Shown here piece by piece: positions 10,121 to 18,565 of a stretch of DNA of 64,000 bases. The notes beneath the pieces were generated by a model. It had not been told where the DNA came from, ran no database searches, and was given only the letters and a program-made list of their open reading frames with translations. The DNA is taken from positions 1 through 64,000 of the forward strand of contig NZ_BMYW01000013.1 of assembly GCF_014652475.1 (NCBI RefSeq), read 5' to 3'. This DNA comes from Vogesella alkaliphila. Lineage in GTDB: Bacteria > Pseudomonadota > Gammaproteobacteria > Burkholderiales > Chromobacteriaceae. Numbering within the stretch: the stretch's first letter is position 1; each line of letters starts with the position of its first letter. Both the position numbers and the translations under genes were made by a program.

Positions 10121-11479
10121 ATGCATGACTCGCAAGCACAACACTGGCTGGCGCGCAGCCGCGCCGCGGTGTGGCACCCCTGCACCCAGATGAAGCGCCA
10201 CGAAACCCTGCCCATCATCCCGATTGCCTCGGCCGACGGTATCTGGCTGCAGGATTTCGACGGCAAACGCTACATCGACGGCGTCAGCTCGTGGTGGGTC
10301 AACCTGTTCGGTCACAACCAGCCGCGCATCAAGCAGGCGCTGAAGGAGCAGCTCGATACCCTGGAGCACGTGATCCTCGCCGGCTTCACCCACCAGCCGG
10401 TGGTGGAGCTGTCGGAAAGGTTGGCCGCGCTCACCGGCCTCGGTCACGCCTTCTATGGTTCGGACGGCGCCAGCGCCACCGAGATCGCGCTGAAGATGAG
10501 CTTCCACTACTGGCGCAATCACGGCCAGACGCAGAAGACACGCTTCCTCAGCCTGGAACACAGCTACCACGGCGAAACCGTCGGCGCGCTGGCGGTCACC
10601 GACGTGCCGCTGTTCTCCAACACCTACGCGCCGCTGCTGCAGCACAACCTGCGCGCGCCCAGCCCCGACGCCCGCCTCGCCGCGCCGGGGGAGACGGCCG
10701 CCGACGTCGCGCGCCGCGCCGCCAGCGCGCTGGAGACCCTGCTGCAACGGCACGGCCACGAGCTCGCCGCCTTCATCATCGAGCCGCTGGTACAGGGCGC
10801 CGCCGGCATGGTGATGTACGACCCGCTGTACCTCGCCGAGGCACGCCGGCTGTGCGACCAGTACCGGGTGCACCTGATCGCCGACGAGATCGCGGTCGGC
10901 TTCGGCCGCACCGGCACGCTGTTCGCCTGCGAACAGGCGGCGATCCGCGCCGATTTCCTGTGCCTGTCGAAGGGCATCACCGGCGGCTACCTGCCGCTGT
11001 CCTGCGTGCTGACCACCGACGACATCTACGCCGCGTTCTACGACGACGACGTCAGCCGCGGCTTCCTGCACTCGCACAGCTACACCGGCAACGCGCTGGC
11101 CTGCCGCGCGGCGCTGACCGTGCTCGACATCTTCGAGGACGAACAGGTGATTGCGGCCAACCTTGCCACCGCCGCGCTGTTCAGCCGCCATCTGGCGGTG
11201 ATCGCCGCCCACCCGGCGGTGCGCCACTTCCGCCAGCGCGGCATGATCTGGGCGTTCGACGTCGACTGCCAGCGCGCCGACTTCGGCCCTGCCTTCTTCA
11301 GCCTGATGCTGCAGCAGGGCTGCCTGGTGCGCCCGATCGGCAAGACGGTGTATTTCATGCCGCCCTACATCATCGAGGAAAGCCATATGCGGCAGCTGGT
11401 CGACGCCACGCTGTCGGCGCTGACGCAACTGCTGGCCGGCGACCGGCCGTCGTCGTCGCCGGAAGCCGCGCTGCCGTAG
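10121..11479 (+). CDS. bioA: Adenosylmethionine-8-amino-7-oxononanoate aminotransferase BioA
   Basis: BioA converts 7-keto-8-aminopelargonate to 7,8-diaminopelargonate in biotin synthesis, using SAM as amino donor and PLP as cofactor. The 452-aa protein has the BioA N-terminal signature AVWHPCTQMK and the substrate motif SSWWVNLFGHNQP. It also has the class III aminotransferase block DEIAVGFGRTGTLFACE and the PLP lysine in LSKGITGG. The start at 10121 sits 7 nt after a CGGAGG SD. It stands alone, without the other bio genes. Motif copies lie at 10417-10428 (13-mer minus its last base) and 11152-11164 (exact). Confidence 0.95.
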   Translation: MHDSQAQHWLARSRAAVWHPCTQMKRHETLPIIPIASADGIWLQDFDGKRYIDGVSSWWVNLFGHNQPRIKQALKEQLDTLEHVILAGFTHQPVVELSERLAALTGLGHAFYGSDGASATEIALKMSFHYWRNHGQTQKTRFLSLEHSYHGETVGALAVTDVPLFSNTYAPLLQHNLRAPSPDARLAAPGETAADVARRAASALETLLQRHGHELAAFIIEPLVQGAAGMVMYDPLYLAEARRLCDQYRVHLIADEIAVGFGRTGTLFACEQAAIRADFLCLSKGITGGYLPLSCVLTTDDIYAAFYDDDVSRGFLHSHSYTGNALACRAALTVLDIFEDEQVIAANLATAALFSRHLAVIAAHPAVRHFRQRGMIWAFDVDCQRADFGPAFFSLMLQQGCLVRPIGKTVYFMPPYIIEESHMRQLVDATLSALTQLLAGDRPSSSPEAALP

Positions 11480-11551
11480 ACCGTGACGCACTGCGGCATG
11501 GCGGCGGAATCGGGTAAACTGACGGCTTTGCTTCTGACGGGATTCGGCGAC

Positions 11552-12670
11552 ATGCAATCGGTGATTCACAGCGCCACGCGCATCGTGGTGAAAGTAGGTT
11601 CCAGCCTGGTGACCAATGACGGCAAAGGTCTGGACATGAGCGCGCTGGCGCGCTGGGCCGCCGAAATCGCCGACCTGAAACGCCGCGGCAAGGAAGTGGT
11701 GCTGGTTTCCAGCGGCGCCATCGCCGAAGGCTGCCAGCGCCTGGGCTGGGCGAAGCGGCCGAAGGCGGTGCACGAGCTGCAGGCCGCCGCCGCCGTCGGC
11801 CAGATGGGGCTGTGCCAGGCCTATGAAAGCGCCTTTCGCGAGCACGGCCTGAAAACCGCGCAGGTGCTGCTCACCCACGAAGACCTGTCCGACCGCCTGC
11901 GCTACCTCAACGCCCGTACCACGCTGTCGACGCTGCTGGCGCTGAACGTGGTGCCGATCATCAACGAGAACGACACCGTGGTCACCGACGAGATCCGCTT
12001 CGGCGACAACGACACCCTCGGCGCGCTGGTCACCAACCTGATCGAGGCCGACAGCCTGGTGATCCTCACCGACCAGCAGGGCCTGTACACCGCCGACCCG
12101 CGCAAGCACCCCGACGCCGCCTTCGTGCACGAGGCCGAGGCCGGCGACAGCAAACTGGAGGAGATGGCCGGCGGTGCCGGCTCCAGCGTCGGCACCGGCG
12201 GCATGTACACCAAGATCATCGCCGCCAAGCGCGCCGCGCGCAGCGGCGCCGCCACCGTGATCGCCTGCGGCCGCGAGGCCAACGTGCTGTCGCGGCTGGC
12301 CGACGGCGAGGCGATCGGCACCCAGCTCAATGCGCCGACCACCCGGTTGGCCGCACGCAAGCAGTGGCTGGCCGATCACCTGCAGCTGTCCGGCAAGGTG
12401 GTGTTGGACGCCGGCGCCGCGCTGGCGGTGCGCGAAAAAGGCACCAGCCTACTGCCGATCGGCGTCATCGCGGTGGAAGGCAGCTTCCTGCGCGGCGATG
12501 CGGTGGTCTGCGTCGACGAACAGCACGTCGAGGTGGCGCGCGGCCTGGTCAACTACAGCTCGGAAGAGGCGCGCCTGATCATGCGCAAGGCCACCCGCGA
12601 CATCGAGGGCGTGCTCGGCTACCTGATCGAGCCGGAGCTGATTCACCGCGACAATATGGTCGCGCTGTAA
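11552..12670 (+). CDS. proB: Glutamate 5-kinase ProB
   Basis: ProB phosphorylates glutamate in the first step of proline synthesis. The 372-aa product has the amino-acid-kinase domain ([46 protein letters not shown]). A C-terminal PUA domain (~285-370, from [20 protein letters not shown]) is also present, as in full-length ProB. The ATG at 11552 is chosen because the frame upstream to 11483 is not conserved. In most relatives proB follows obgE; here bioA is the upstream neighbour. A near-copy of the repeat lies at 12345-12355. Confidence 0.95.
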   Translation: MQSVIHSATRIVVKVGSSLVTNDGKGLDMSALARWAAEIADLKRRGKEVVLVSSGAIAEGCQRLGWAKRPKAVHELQAAAAVGQMGLCQAYESAFREHGLKTAQVLLTHEDLSDRLRYLNARTTLSTLLALNVVPIINENDTVVTDEIRFGDNDTLGALVTNLIEADSLVILTDQQGLYTADPRKHPDAAFVHEAEAGDSKLEEMAGGAGSSVGTGGMYTKIIAAKRAARSGAATVIACGREANVLSRLADGEAIGTQLNAPTTRLAARKQWLADHLQLSGKVVLDAGAALAVREKGTSLLPIGVIAVEGSFLRGDAVVCVDEQHVEVARGLVNYSSEEARLIMRKATRDIEGVLGYLIEPELIHRDNMVAL

Positions 12671-12811
12671 GAACCTGTTCACGATCTGCTGCGCTTCGGC
12701 GATACCGCGTTAAAAACGGCTTCGGAATGCTCATTTACTACTTGTAAACTCCGCTTCCTCAGCCGTTTTCGTCTTGTCTCGCGTGAGCGTGCGAGGTCGT
12801 GAACACGTTCT
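12670..12811. repeat. 142-bp hairpin repeat with 18-bp terminal inverted repeats
   Basis: Imperfect 18-bp inverted repeats (12670-12687 and 12794-12811, 16 of 18 matching; core GTTCACGA / TCGTGAAC) bound a fully palindromic interior. Inside, AAAACGGCT pairs with AGCCGTTTT, and TTTAC-tactt-GTAAA forms the tip. It begins on the last base of the proB stop codon. No coding capacity is visible. It resembles a MITE or a structured intergenic repeat. Confidence 0.8.
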
Positions 12812-12830
12812 ACGGCAACGCACACAAAGC

Positions 12831-12857
12831 AACAGGGCTGCCGCGGCAGCCCTGTTT
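12831..12857. terminator. Bidirectional terminator after proB
   Basis: AACAGGGCTGCC and its partner GGCAGCCCTGTT form a GC-rich stem between convergent proB (+) and the membrane-protein gene (-), with short T/A stretches outside. Confidence 0.75.
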
Positions 12858-12893
12858 GCATGATGGCCCGACCCGAACGGCCGGAACGAACGC

Positions 12894-13298
12894 TTACTCC
12901 GGCGTCTTGCCGTTACGCTCGTTGGCGCGAGCCTCCACCGCGCGCATGATCACGTAGGCGACCATGGTGCACAGGAAGAACAGCAGCATCACCCACGCGA
13001 TCTGCGACAGGGTGTCGATCACGGTGCGGTAGATCTGGATGGTCCAGCGCACGCCGTTCAGCTCCAGCGCCGATTCGCGGCCGTTGGGCACGAACTTCTC
13101 CAGATCCCAGATGCGCACGCCGCCGGACACGCCGACCACCACGATGGCGAAGCTCATGTACTTGCGCCAGGCCTCGGCCAGATCATCGCCGACGATGCGC
13201 GACAGGATTTTCTTGACTGCCTCGTTGAAAAAACGGACCACCAGTATCGAGGTCACCAGGGCGACCGCCAGTGTCACCAGCAAAATGGCGTAAAACAT
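12894..13298 (-). CDS. Small integral membrane protein, function unknown
   Basis: A 134-aa protein with three hydrophobic segments: residues ~2-22 (MFYAILLVTLAVALVTSILV), a central one around MSFAIVVVGVSGGV, and ~95-120 (IAWVMLLFFLCTMVAYVIM). It ends in a charged tail, ARANERNGKTPE. The ATG at 13298 is preceded by GGGAG; the frame extends seven codons upstream to a TTG. I do not recognise the family and assign no function. It lies 65 bp downstream of the amidotransferase gene on the same strand. Confidence 0.7.
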   Translation of the reverse strand: MFYAILLVTLAVALVTSILVVRFFNEAVKKILSRIVGDDLAEAWRKYMSFAIVVVGVSGGVRIWDLEKFVPNGRESALELNGVRWTIQIYRTVIDTLSQIAWVMLLFFLCTMVAYVIMRAVEARANERNGKTPE

Positions 13299-13363
13299 GC
13301 CTGCATACTCCCTGAGCAATCATGAGCAAATAAAACATCCGGCGCGCATTGTACGCCGGGTAG

Positions 13364-14086
13364 TCAGCCTTGCGCAGCCGCCGGCAGCAAGGCGGCGAAA
13401 CGCTGCAATAAAGCCGCCGCATGTGGTGTCGCTGCAACATTCTGCTGCAGCGCCGGCAGCGACAGCTGCGCCTTGTCCAGCAGCGGCGCCAGTTGCGCCA
13501 GGTAGCGCGTCATCGCCTCGGCATTGAATTCCGGGTGGAACTGCACGCCCCACGCCGAACCGTGGCGGAAGGCGTGGTGCGGTTCGAAGGCATTGTGCGC
13601 CAGGCACACCGCGCCGGGCGGCAGCCGCTGCACGCTCTGCCAGTGGATCACGTTGGCGGCAAAGCTCGCCGGCAACGCCGACAGCAGCGGGTCGCTGGCC
13701 GCCGCGGCGGTGGTGTGCACCGTCACCGTGCCGGCCTCCGGCCCCTGCGGGTGGTAATCCACCTCGCCGCCCAGTGCCGACGCCAGCAGCTGGTGGCCGA
13801 AGCAGATGCCCAGCAGCGGCACGTTGGCCGCATGCGCGCGGCGTAGCCAGGCGGCGGTGGCCTCGCTCCACGGCGCGCGCTCGCTGATCATCGCCGCCGA
13901 GCCGGTAATCACCGCGCCGGCCACCTCCGCCACCGCCGGCAGCGCCTCGCCGGCCTGCACGTCGATCACCTGCCAGCTGTCGCCGTCGGCGCCCAGCTCG
14001 CGGCGGATCCAGTCGTCAAAATCGCCCAGCTCGCCACGCAACCCGGCATAGACGCGGCCGGTGCGGATAATCAGCTTTTTCTGCAT
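13364..14086 (-). CDS. Class I glutamine amidotransferase-like protein
   Basis: A 240-aa GATase1-fold protein with the nucleophile Cys95 in LLGICFGHQL and the His184/Glu186 pair in VQFHPEFNAE, so the full triad is present. It resembles the stand-alone YfeJ-like proteins annotated as GMP synthase-related amidotransferases, which lack a synthetase domain; the substrate is unknown. It follows ruvB on the same strand by 32 bp. Confidence 0.85.
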   Translation of the reverse strand: MQKKLIIRTGRVYAGLRGELGDFDDWIRRELGADGDSWQVIDVQAGEALPAVAEVAGAVITGSAAMISERAPWSEATAAWLRRAHAANVPLLGICFGHQLLASALGGEVDYHPQGPEAGTVTVHTTAAAASDPLLSALPASFAANVIHWQSVQRLPPGAVCLAHNAFEPHHAFRHGSAWGVQFHPEFNAEAMTRYLAQLAPLLDKAQLSLPALQQNVAATPHAAALLQRFAALLPAAAQG

Positions 14087-14118
14087 CGTGTTCGCTCGTG
14101 AACCGGCGCTGCCGCCGC

Positions 14119-15153
14119 TTACTCCCGGGTCGGCAGCCCGAAATGGGTATAGGCCAGCGCGGTGGCCATCCGCCCGCGCGGCGTGCGCTGCAGGTAGCCC
14201 TGCTGGATCAGGAACGGCTCGATCACGTCCTCGATGGTGTCGGTCGACTCACCTATGGCGGCACCGACGTTGTCCAGCCCCACCGGGCCGCCGCCGAACT
14301 TGTCCAGGATGGCCTGAAGCAATTTGCGGTCCATCACGTCCAGGCCGGCCGGATCGACGTCCAGCATCGCCAGCGCGGCGTCGGCCACCGCCGCCGTCAC
14401 CGTGCCGTCGGCGCGCACCTCGGCGTAGTCGCGCACGCGGCGCAGCAGGCGGTTGGCGATCCGCGGCGTGCCGCGCGAACGGCGCGCGACCTCGAACGCG
14501 CCGTCGTCGCCCAGCGGCACGTTCAGCAGCCCGGCGGAGCGCACCACGATGCGCTGCAGCTCCTCCGGGGTGTAGAACTCCAGCCGCGCGACAATCCCAA
14601 ATCTATCCCGCAGCGGATTGGTCAGCATGCCGGCGCGGGTGGTGGCACCCACCAGCGTGAACGGCGGCAGGTCGATCTTCACCGAACGCGCCGCCGGCCC
14701 TTCGCCGATCATGATGTCGATCTGGTAGTCCTCCAGCGCCGGATAGAGGATCTCCTCCACCACCGGGCTCAGGCGGTGGATCTCGTCGATGAACAGCACG
14801 TCGTGCGGCTCCAGATTGGTGAGCAAGGCCGCCAGGTCGCCGGCGCGCTCCAGCACCGGGCCGGAGGTCTGGCGCAGGTTGACGCCCATCTCGCGCGCGA
14901 CGATGTGCGCCAGCGTGGTCTTGCCGAGGCCGGGCGGGCCGAACAGCAGCACGTGGTCCAGCGCCTCGCCGCGTTTCTTGGCCGCCTCGATGAAGATTTC
15001 CAGCTGCTCGCGCGCCTTCTTCTGGCCGACGTATTCGTCCAGCTGCTTCGGCCGCAGTGCGCGCTCCAGCGCCTCTTCCTGCTGCGACAGGCTTTGCTGG
15101 GTGACGATGCGGCGCTCCGGCGCGCCGCCTATCAGGTTGTCGGTCTGGATCAT
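14119..15153 (-). CDS. ruvB: Holliday junction branch migration helicase RuvB
   Basis: RuvB is the hexameric AAA+ motor that, with RuvA, drives branch migration of Holliday junctions. The 344-aa product has Walker [14 protein letters not shown] (~62), Walker B DEIHRL (~112), sensor [12 protein letters not shown] and the C-terminal winged helix ([18 protein letters not shown]). The start at 15153 ([10 protein letters not shown]) is the family start; the longer frame to 15231 overlaps the ribB leader. ruvA and ruvC are on the same strand 2.7 and 4.7 kb away, so the three genes are dispersed rather than in one operon. Confidence 0.97.
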   Translation of the reverse strand: MIQTDNLIGGAPERRIVTQQSLSQQEEALERALRPKQLDEYVGQKKAREQLEIFIEAAKKRGEALDHVLLFGPPGLGKTTLAHIVAREMGVNLRQTSGPVLERAGDLAALLTNLEPHDVLFIDEIHRLSPVVEEILYPALEDYQIDIMIGEGPAARSVKIDLPPFTLVGATTRAGMLTNPLRDRFGIVARLEFYTPEELQRIVVRSAGLLNVPLGDDGAFEVARRSRGTPRIANRLLRRVRDYAEVRADGTVTAAVADAALAMLDVDPAGLDVMDRKLLQAILDKFGGGPVGLDNVGAAIGESTDTIEDVIEPFLIQQGYLQRTPRGRMATALAYTHFGLPTRE

Positions 15154-15191
15154 GTCGCTATCACTCGGGATCAATCGCCCGATGTTACCAC

Positions 15192-15200
15192 TGCTATACT
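15192..15200 (+). promoter_or_regulatory. Extended -10 promoter of the riboswitch-ribB transcript
   Basis: TGCTATACT is an extended -10 box (TGn plus TATACT). No good -35 is visible 16-18 bp upstream, as is common for extended -10 promoters. The expected start near 15207 places the 26-bp palindrome at the very 5' end of the transcript, ahead of the FMN aptamer. Confidence 0.6.
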
Positions 15201-15207
15201 GTGCCCC

Positions 15208-15233
15208 GCTTGCGGCCAACGTTGGCCGCAAGC
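15208..15233. repeat. Perfect 26-bp palindrome built from two repeat halves
   Basis: GCTTGCGGCCAAC is followed immediately by its exact reverse complement. Each half is the DUS-like motif with its terminal CTT merged into the centre. It sits between the ribB promoter and the FMN riboswitch. Confidence 0.85.
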
Positions 15234-15236
15234 GAC

Positions 15237-15380
15237 GTCTTCAGGGCGGGGTGCAATTCCCCACCGGCGGTATGGCTGCCCGCGCAGCCGAGCCCGCGAG
15301 CGCTTTTGCCGCCCGGCAAAAGGTCAGCAGATCTGGTGCGATGCCAGAGCCGACGGTCACAGTCCGGATGAAAGAAGATG
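15237..15380 (+). ncRNA. FMN riboswitch (RFN element)
   Basis: The conserved RFN blocks occur in order: TCTTCAGGGCGGGGTGCAAT, then CCCCACCGGCGGTA, AGCCCGCGAGCG, GGTCAGCAGATCTGGTG, the CCAGAGCCGACGGTCA block, and the closing CCGGATGAAAGAAGA that pairs with the 5' TCTTC. It lies 134 bp before ribB on the same strand. RFN elements bind FMN and lower expression of riboflavin genes. The following ~130 nt (expression platform) contain the complementary CGCAGGCCTGCGG segment and a one-mismatch copy of the 13-mer (15440-15452). Confidence 0.95.
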
Positions 15381-15513
15381 GCGCATCCCCCGCCCGCAGG
15401 CCTGCGGCGGAGGATGCTGTCCGCGCACGCCGTGCGCCCAAGGTTGGCTGCAAGGCCGGCCGCTTCACGCCCCGTGACGTGTTTCTCACTAGCTGAATCG
15501 AGGACCGTTATCC

Positions 15514-16146
15514 ATGAATGCCCACACCGATCTCCTTTCCCTGCGCCTCCACGCCGCGCTGGCCGCGCTGCGCGCCGGCAAGCCGGTCATCGTCGCCGAC
15601 GACCACGACCGCGAAAACGAGGCCGACCTGATCCTGGCCGCCGACGCGCTGACGGTGCCGGAAATGGCGCGCCTGATCCGCGACTGCAGCGGCATCGTCT
15701 GCCTGTGCCTGACGCCGGAGCACGCGGCGCGGCTGCAGTTGCCACCGATGGTGGCCGACAACGGCAGCCGCTACGGCACCGCCTTCACCGTCAGCATCGA
15801 GGCCGCCGAGGGCGTGAGCACCGGCGTGTCCGCCACCGACCGCGTCACCACCATCCGCGCCGCCATCGCGCCGGACGCCAAGCCCGCCGACCTCGCCCGC
15901 CCCGGGCACGTCTACCCGCTGATCGCCCGTGCCGGCGGCGTGCGCGAACGGCGCGGCCACACCGAATCGGCGGTGGAGCTGGCGCGGCTGGCCGGCTTCA
16001 GCCCGGCCGGCGTGCTGTGCGAGCTGATGAACCCGGACGGCAGCATGATGCGCGGCGCCGAGCTGGACGCCTACGCCGCACAGCACGACCTGCCGCAGCT
16101 GACGGTGGCCGAGCTGGTGGAGTGGCTGGCACGCGAACACCCGTAA
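15514..16146 (+). CDS. ribB: 3,4-dihydroxy-2-butanone-4-phosphate synthase RibB
   Basis: RibB converts ribulose 5-phosphate to 3,4-dihydroxy-2-butanone 4-phosphate and formate, supplying the four-carbon unit of riboflavin. The 210-aa protein has [12 protein letters not shown] (acidic metal loop, ~28-39), [12 protein letters not shown] and [16 protein letters not shown]. It is a single-domain enzyme without the GTP cyclohydrolase II half found in RibBA fusions. Control by the FMN riboswitch directly upstream is near certain. Confidence 0.96.
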   Translation: MNAHTDLLSLRLHAALAALRAGKPVIVADDHDRENEADLILAADALTVPEMARLIRDCSGIVCLCLTPEHAARLQLPPMVADNGSRYGTAFTVSIEAAEGVSTGVSATDRVTTIRAAIAPDAKPADLARPGHVYPLIARAGGVRERRGHTESAVELARLAGFSPAGVLCELMNPDGSMMRGAELDAYAAQHDLPQLTVAELVEWLAREHP

Positions 16147-16151
16147 AGGCT

Positions 16152-16164
16152 TGCGGCCAACCTT
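16152..16164 (-). repeat. DUS-like 13-mer downstream of ribB
   Basis: An exact reverse-strand copy just after the ribB stop, followed by a degenerate second copy (CCATCAACCTTGCC) and then the terminator. Confidence 0.8.
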
Positions 16165-16187
16165 GGCCATCAACCTTGCCCGCAAAC

Positions 16188-16235
16188 AAAAACCGCAGCG
16201 CCTACTCCATATAGTGAACACGCTGCGGTTTTTTC
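16188..16235. terminator. Bidirectional terminator ribB / NYN gene
   Basis: AAAAACCGCAGCG and CGCTGCGGTTTTT form a 13-bp stem with a 20-nt loop and flanking A and T runs, between convergent ribB and the NYN-domain gene. Confidence 0.85.
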
Positions 16236-16256
16236 CGGTTGGCGCCGGCAAGCGCC

Positions 16257-17039
16257 CTACTTGGCCGCCTTGCGGCCGCCGCCGTTGCCCGGCTTGAGGC
16301 GGATCGACACCCCGCCGCGGCCGCCAGTGGCCTTGCGCACCTCGAACCAGCCCGACTTCAGCACCAGCTCGGACAGCTTGGCAAAGCCGTAATTGCGCGG
16401 GTCGAAGTCCGGCATCCACTGGCCGAGCAGGCTGCCGACGCCGCCGAGGTCGGCCCAACCCTCGTCGTCGTCCATGCTCTCGATGCCCTTCTGGAATTGC
16501 GCGCGCAGCTTCTTGTCCAGCGGCCGCAGCACCCGCGCCGCCGGCGCCGCCTTGCCACCGCCACGCGCGCCGTCGCCCTCCTTGGCCGCGCTCTCCTCCG
16601 CCTTGGCCTCGTCGCTCAGCGCCAGCACCTCCACGTACACGAACTTGCTGCAGGCGTTGACGAAGGCCGACGGCGTCTTCTCCTCGCCGAAGCCCCACAC
16701 CTCCAGCCCGTCCTCGCGCAGCCGCGTCGCCAGCCGCGAGAAGTCGCTGTCGCTGGAGACCAGGCAGAAGCTGTGGTAGCGGCCGGAGTGCAGCATGTCC
16801 ATCGCGTCGATCACCAGCGTGATGTCGGACGCGTTCTTGCCCTTGGTGTTCGGGAACTGCTGGATCGGGTGGATGGCGAAGCGCGCGCACAGGTCGCGCC
16901 ACGCCTTGTCGTGACGGCTGAAGTCGCCGTACACCCTTTTCAGCGCCAGCACGCCCAGCTTGCCGGCCTCTTCCAGCACGTCCTCGATCCAGCCCGGCGA
17001 CACGTTGTCCGCGTCGATCAGTACCGCTACGTTGGCCAT
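16257..17039 (-). CDS. NYN-domain (LabA-like) protein with C-terminal OST-HTH/LOTUS domain
   Basis: A 260-aa protein. Residues 1-140 form a PIN-like NYN domain with the acidic metal-binding residues in VAVLIDADNV, DITLVIDAMD and SSDSDFSRLA, as in LabA and predicted RNases. After an Ala/Gly/Lys linker, residues ~180-250 (KLRAQFQKGIESM through YGFAKLSELVLKSGWFEV) fit an OST-HTH/LOTUS winged helix, a predicted RNA-binding module. The combination suggests RNA processing or decay; the target is unknown. The C-terminus GGGRKAAK is basic. Confidence 0.85.
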   Translation of the reverse strand: MANVAVLIDADNVSPGWIEDVLEEAGKLGVLALKRVYGDFSRHDKAWRDLCARFAIHPIQQFPNTKGKNASDITLVIDAMDMLHSGRYHSFCLVSSDSDFSRLATRLREDGLEVWGFGEEKTPSAFVNACSKFVYVEVLALSDEAKAEESAAKEGDGARGGGKAAPAARVLRPLDKKLRAQFQKGIESMDDDEGWADLGGVGSLLGQWMPDFDPRNYGFAKLSELVLKSGWFEVRKATGGRGGVSIRLKPGNGGGRKAAK

Positions 17040-17072
17040 TGTTTTCCCCTTGTTGACGATGCGGCGGCGCGC

Positions 17073-17819
17073 TCAGCGGCCGCCGGCGACATCGATGAAA
17101 CTGCCGGTGGTGAACGAGGCGGCGTCGGACAGCAGCCACAGGATCGCCGCCGCCACCTCCTCCGGCTGGCCGCCGCGCTGCATCGGCACCGCGCTCTTCA
17201 CGCGGTCGACGCGGCCCGGCTCGCCGCCGTCGGCGTGCATCCCGGTGTAGATGAAGCCGGGACGCACGCCGTTGACGCGGATACCCTCGGCCGCCACTTC
17301 CCTGGCCAGACCCACGGTCAGCGTGTCCAGCGCCCCCTTGCTGGCGGCGTAGTCCACGTATTCGTTCGGTGAGCCCAGGCGCGCGGCGGCGGAGGACACG
17401 TTGACGATGGCGCCGCCCGGCCCGCCGTGGCGGGTGGACAGCCGCTTCACCGCCTCGCGGCAGCACAGCAGCGGGCCGACGACGTTGGTGGCCATGATGC
17501 GCTGCCAGCGCGCCACGCTCATCTCGTCCAGCCGCATCTGCTGCTCCAGCACGCCGGCGTTGTTGACCAGCGCCGACAGCGGCCCCAGCGCCGCCTCGCA
17601 CTCGGCGAACAGGCGCAGCACGTCCACCTCGTCCGCCACGTTGGCCGCAATCGCCACCGCCTGCCCGCCGGCGGCGTGGATGTCGGCCACCACCGCCTCG
17701 GCGGCGGCATGGTTGCGGTGGTAGTTCACCGCCACGGCGTAGCCCTGCTGCGCGGCCAGCCGCGCGGTGGCGGCGCCGATACCGCGGCTGGCGCCGGTGA
17801 TCAGCAGCACCTTGCTCAT
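17073..17819 (-). CDS. Short-chain dehydrogenase/reductase
   Basis: A 248-aa classical SDR with TGASRGIG (NAD(P) binding, ~8-15), NNAG, the catalytic Ser in IVNVSSAAA, and YxxxK in VDYAASKGA. The C-terminus (DAASFTTGSFIDVAGGR) is typical of glucose/3-oxoacyl reductase-like SDRs. The substrate cannot be read from the sequence. Its stop lies 33 bp before the NYN-gene start, and its own start is 2 bp after the ruvA stop, so it is probably in the ruvA transcript. Confidence 0.88.
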   Translation of the reverse strand: MSKVLLITGASRGIGAATARLAAQQGYAVAVNYHRNHAAAEAVVADIHAAGGQAVAIAANVADEVDVLRLFAECEAALGPLSALVNNAGVLEQQMRLDEMSVARWQRIMATNVVGPLLCCREAVKRLSTRHGGPGGAIVNVSSAAARLGSPNEYVDYAASKGALDTLTVGLAREVAAEGIRVNGVRPGFIYTGMHADGGEPGRVDRVKSAVPMQRGGQPEEVAAAILWLLSDAASFTTGSFIDVAGGR

Positions 17820-17821
17820 GT

Positions 17822-18415
17822 TCAGCCTTTCATCAGGTTCTTCAGCGCGAGGCGTACGCCGTCGCTGACGGTCACGTCCGCCGGCAGGCCCTTGGTGGCC
17901 GCGGCGGCCTCTTTTTCGTTGTAGCCCAGCGCCAGCAAGGCGTTGACGATGTCGCTCTTCTCGTCCGGCGTGGCGGCGAACGGCAGTCCGCCCGGCACGG
18001 TGAGGTTGCCGCCGGTGGCCAGCTTGCCGCGCAGCTCCAGCACCAGGCGCTCGGCGGTTTTCTTGCCGATGCCGGGCACCGACGACAGCCGCTTGATGTC
18101 CTCGCTGGCCACCGCGATGGCCAGCTCGTCGGCGGTCATGCCGGACAGGATGGCCAGCGCGATCTTGGCGCCGACGCCGGTGATCTTGATCAGCTGGCGG
18201 AAGGTCTCGCGCTCGTCACGGCTGCCGAAGCCGTACAGCAGGTGGGCGTCCTCGCGCACCACCAGGTGGGTGAACAGCGTGGTCTTCTGCCCCAGCGCCG
18301 GCAGCTGGTAGAAGGTGGTCATGGTCACGTCCACGTCGTAGCCGACGCCATTCACGTCGACGGTGACTTGCGGAGGCAGTTTTTCGAGCAGGGTGCCGGT
18401 GAGTCGTCCGATCAT
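17822..18415 (-). CDS. ruvA: Holliday junction branch migration protein RuvA
   Basis: RuvA is the tetrameric DNA-binding subunit that targets RuvB to Holliday junctions. The 197-aa product has domain I ([12 protein letters not shown] and VGYDVDV), the HhH motifs [15 protein letters not shown] and [19 protein letters not shown], and the C-terminal domain III that contacts RuvB ([15 protein letters not shown]). The start at 18415 is the family start. Elsewhere ruvA commonly abuts ruvC or ruvB; here an SDR gene follows it. Confidence 0.97.
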   Translation of the reverse strand: MIGRLTGTLLEKLPPQVTVDVNGVGYDVDVTMTTFYQLPALGQKTTLFTHLVVREDAHLLYGFGSRDERETFRQLIKITGVGAKIALAILSGMTADELAIAVASEDIKRLSSVPGIGKKTAERLVLELRGKLATGGNLTVPGGLPFAATPDEKSDIVNALLALGYNEKEAAAATKGLPADVTVSDGVRLALKNLMKG

Positions 18416-18429
18416 TTCGGGGCTTTCAA

Positions 18430-18442
18430 AAGGTTGGCCGCA
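18430..18442 (+). repeat. DUS-like 13-mer upstream of ruvA
   Basis: An exact copy 15 bp upstream of the ruvA start codon, in the leader of the gene. Confidence 0.85.
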
Positions 18443-18565
18443 GCGCGGCGCTTGACAGTACAGGATGACGGCCAGCGCCGGCGGGCCGGTGGCGAGGAGG
18501 CTGGCCGGGTAAACCGGCGGCGTGTCCGGCATTGTGCCACAGCGCCGCCGTGCACCGTGCCGCGG

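Noticed and set aside
9830-12379. Very long open frame (849 codons) on the minus strand
   Set aside because: It is antisense to bioA and proB, has Gly/Arg/Val/Gln-rich low-complexity composition and matches no protein family; it is a shadow of GC-rich codon usage.
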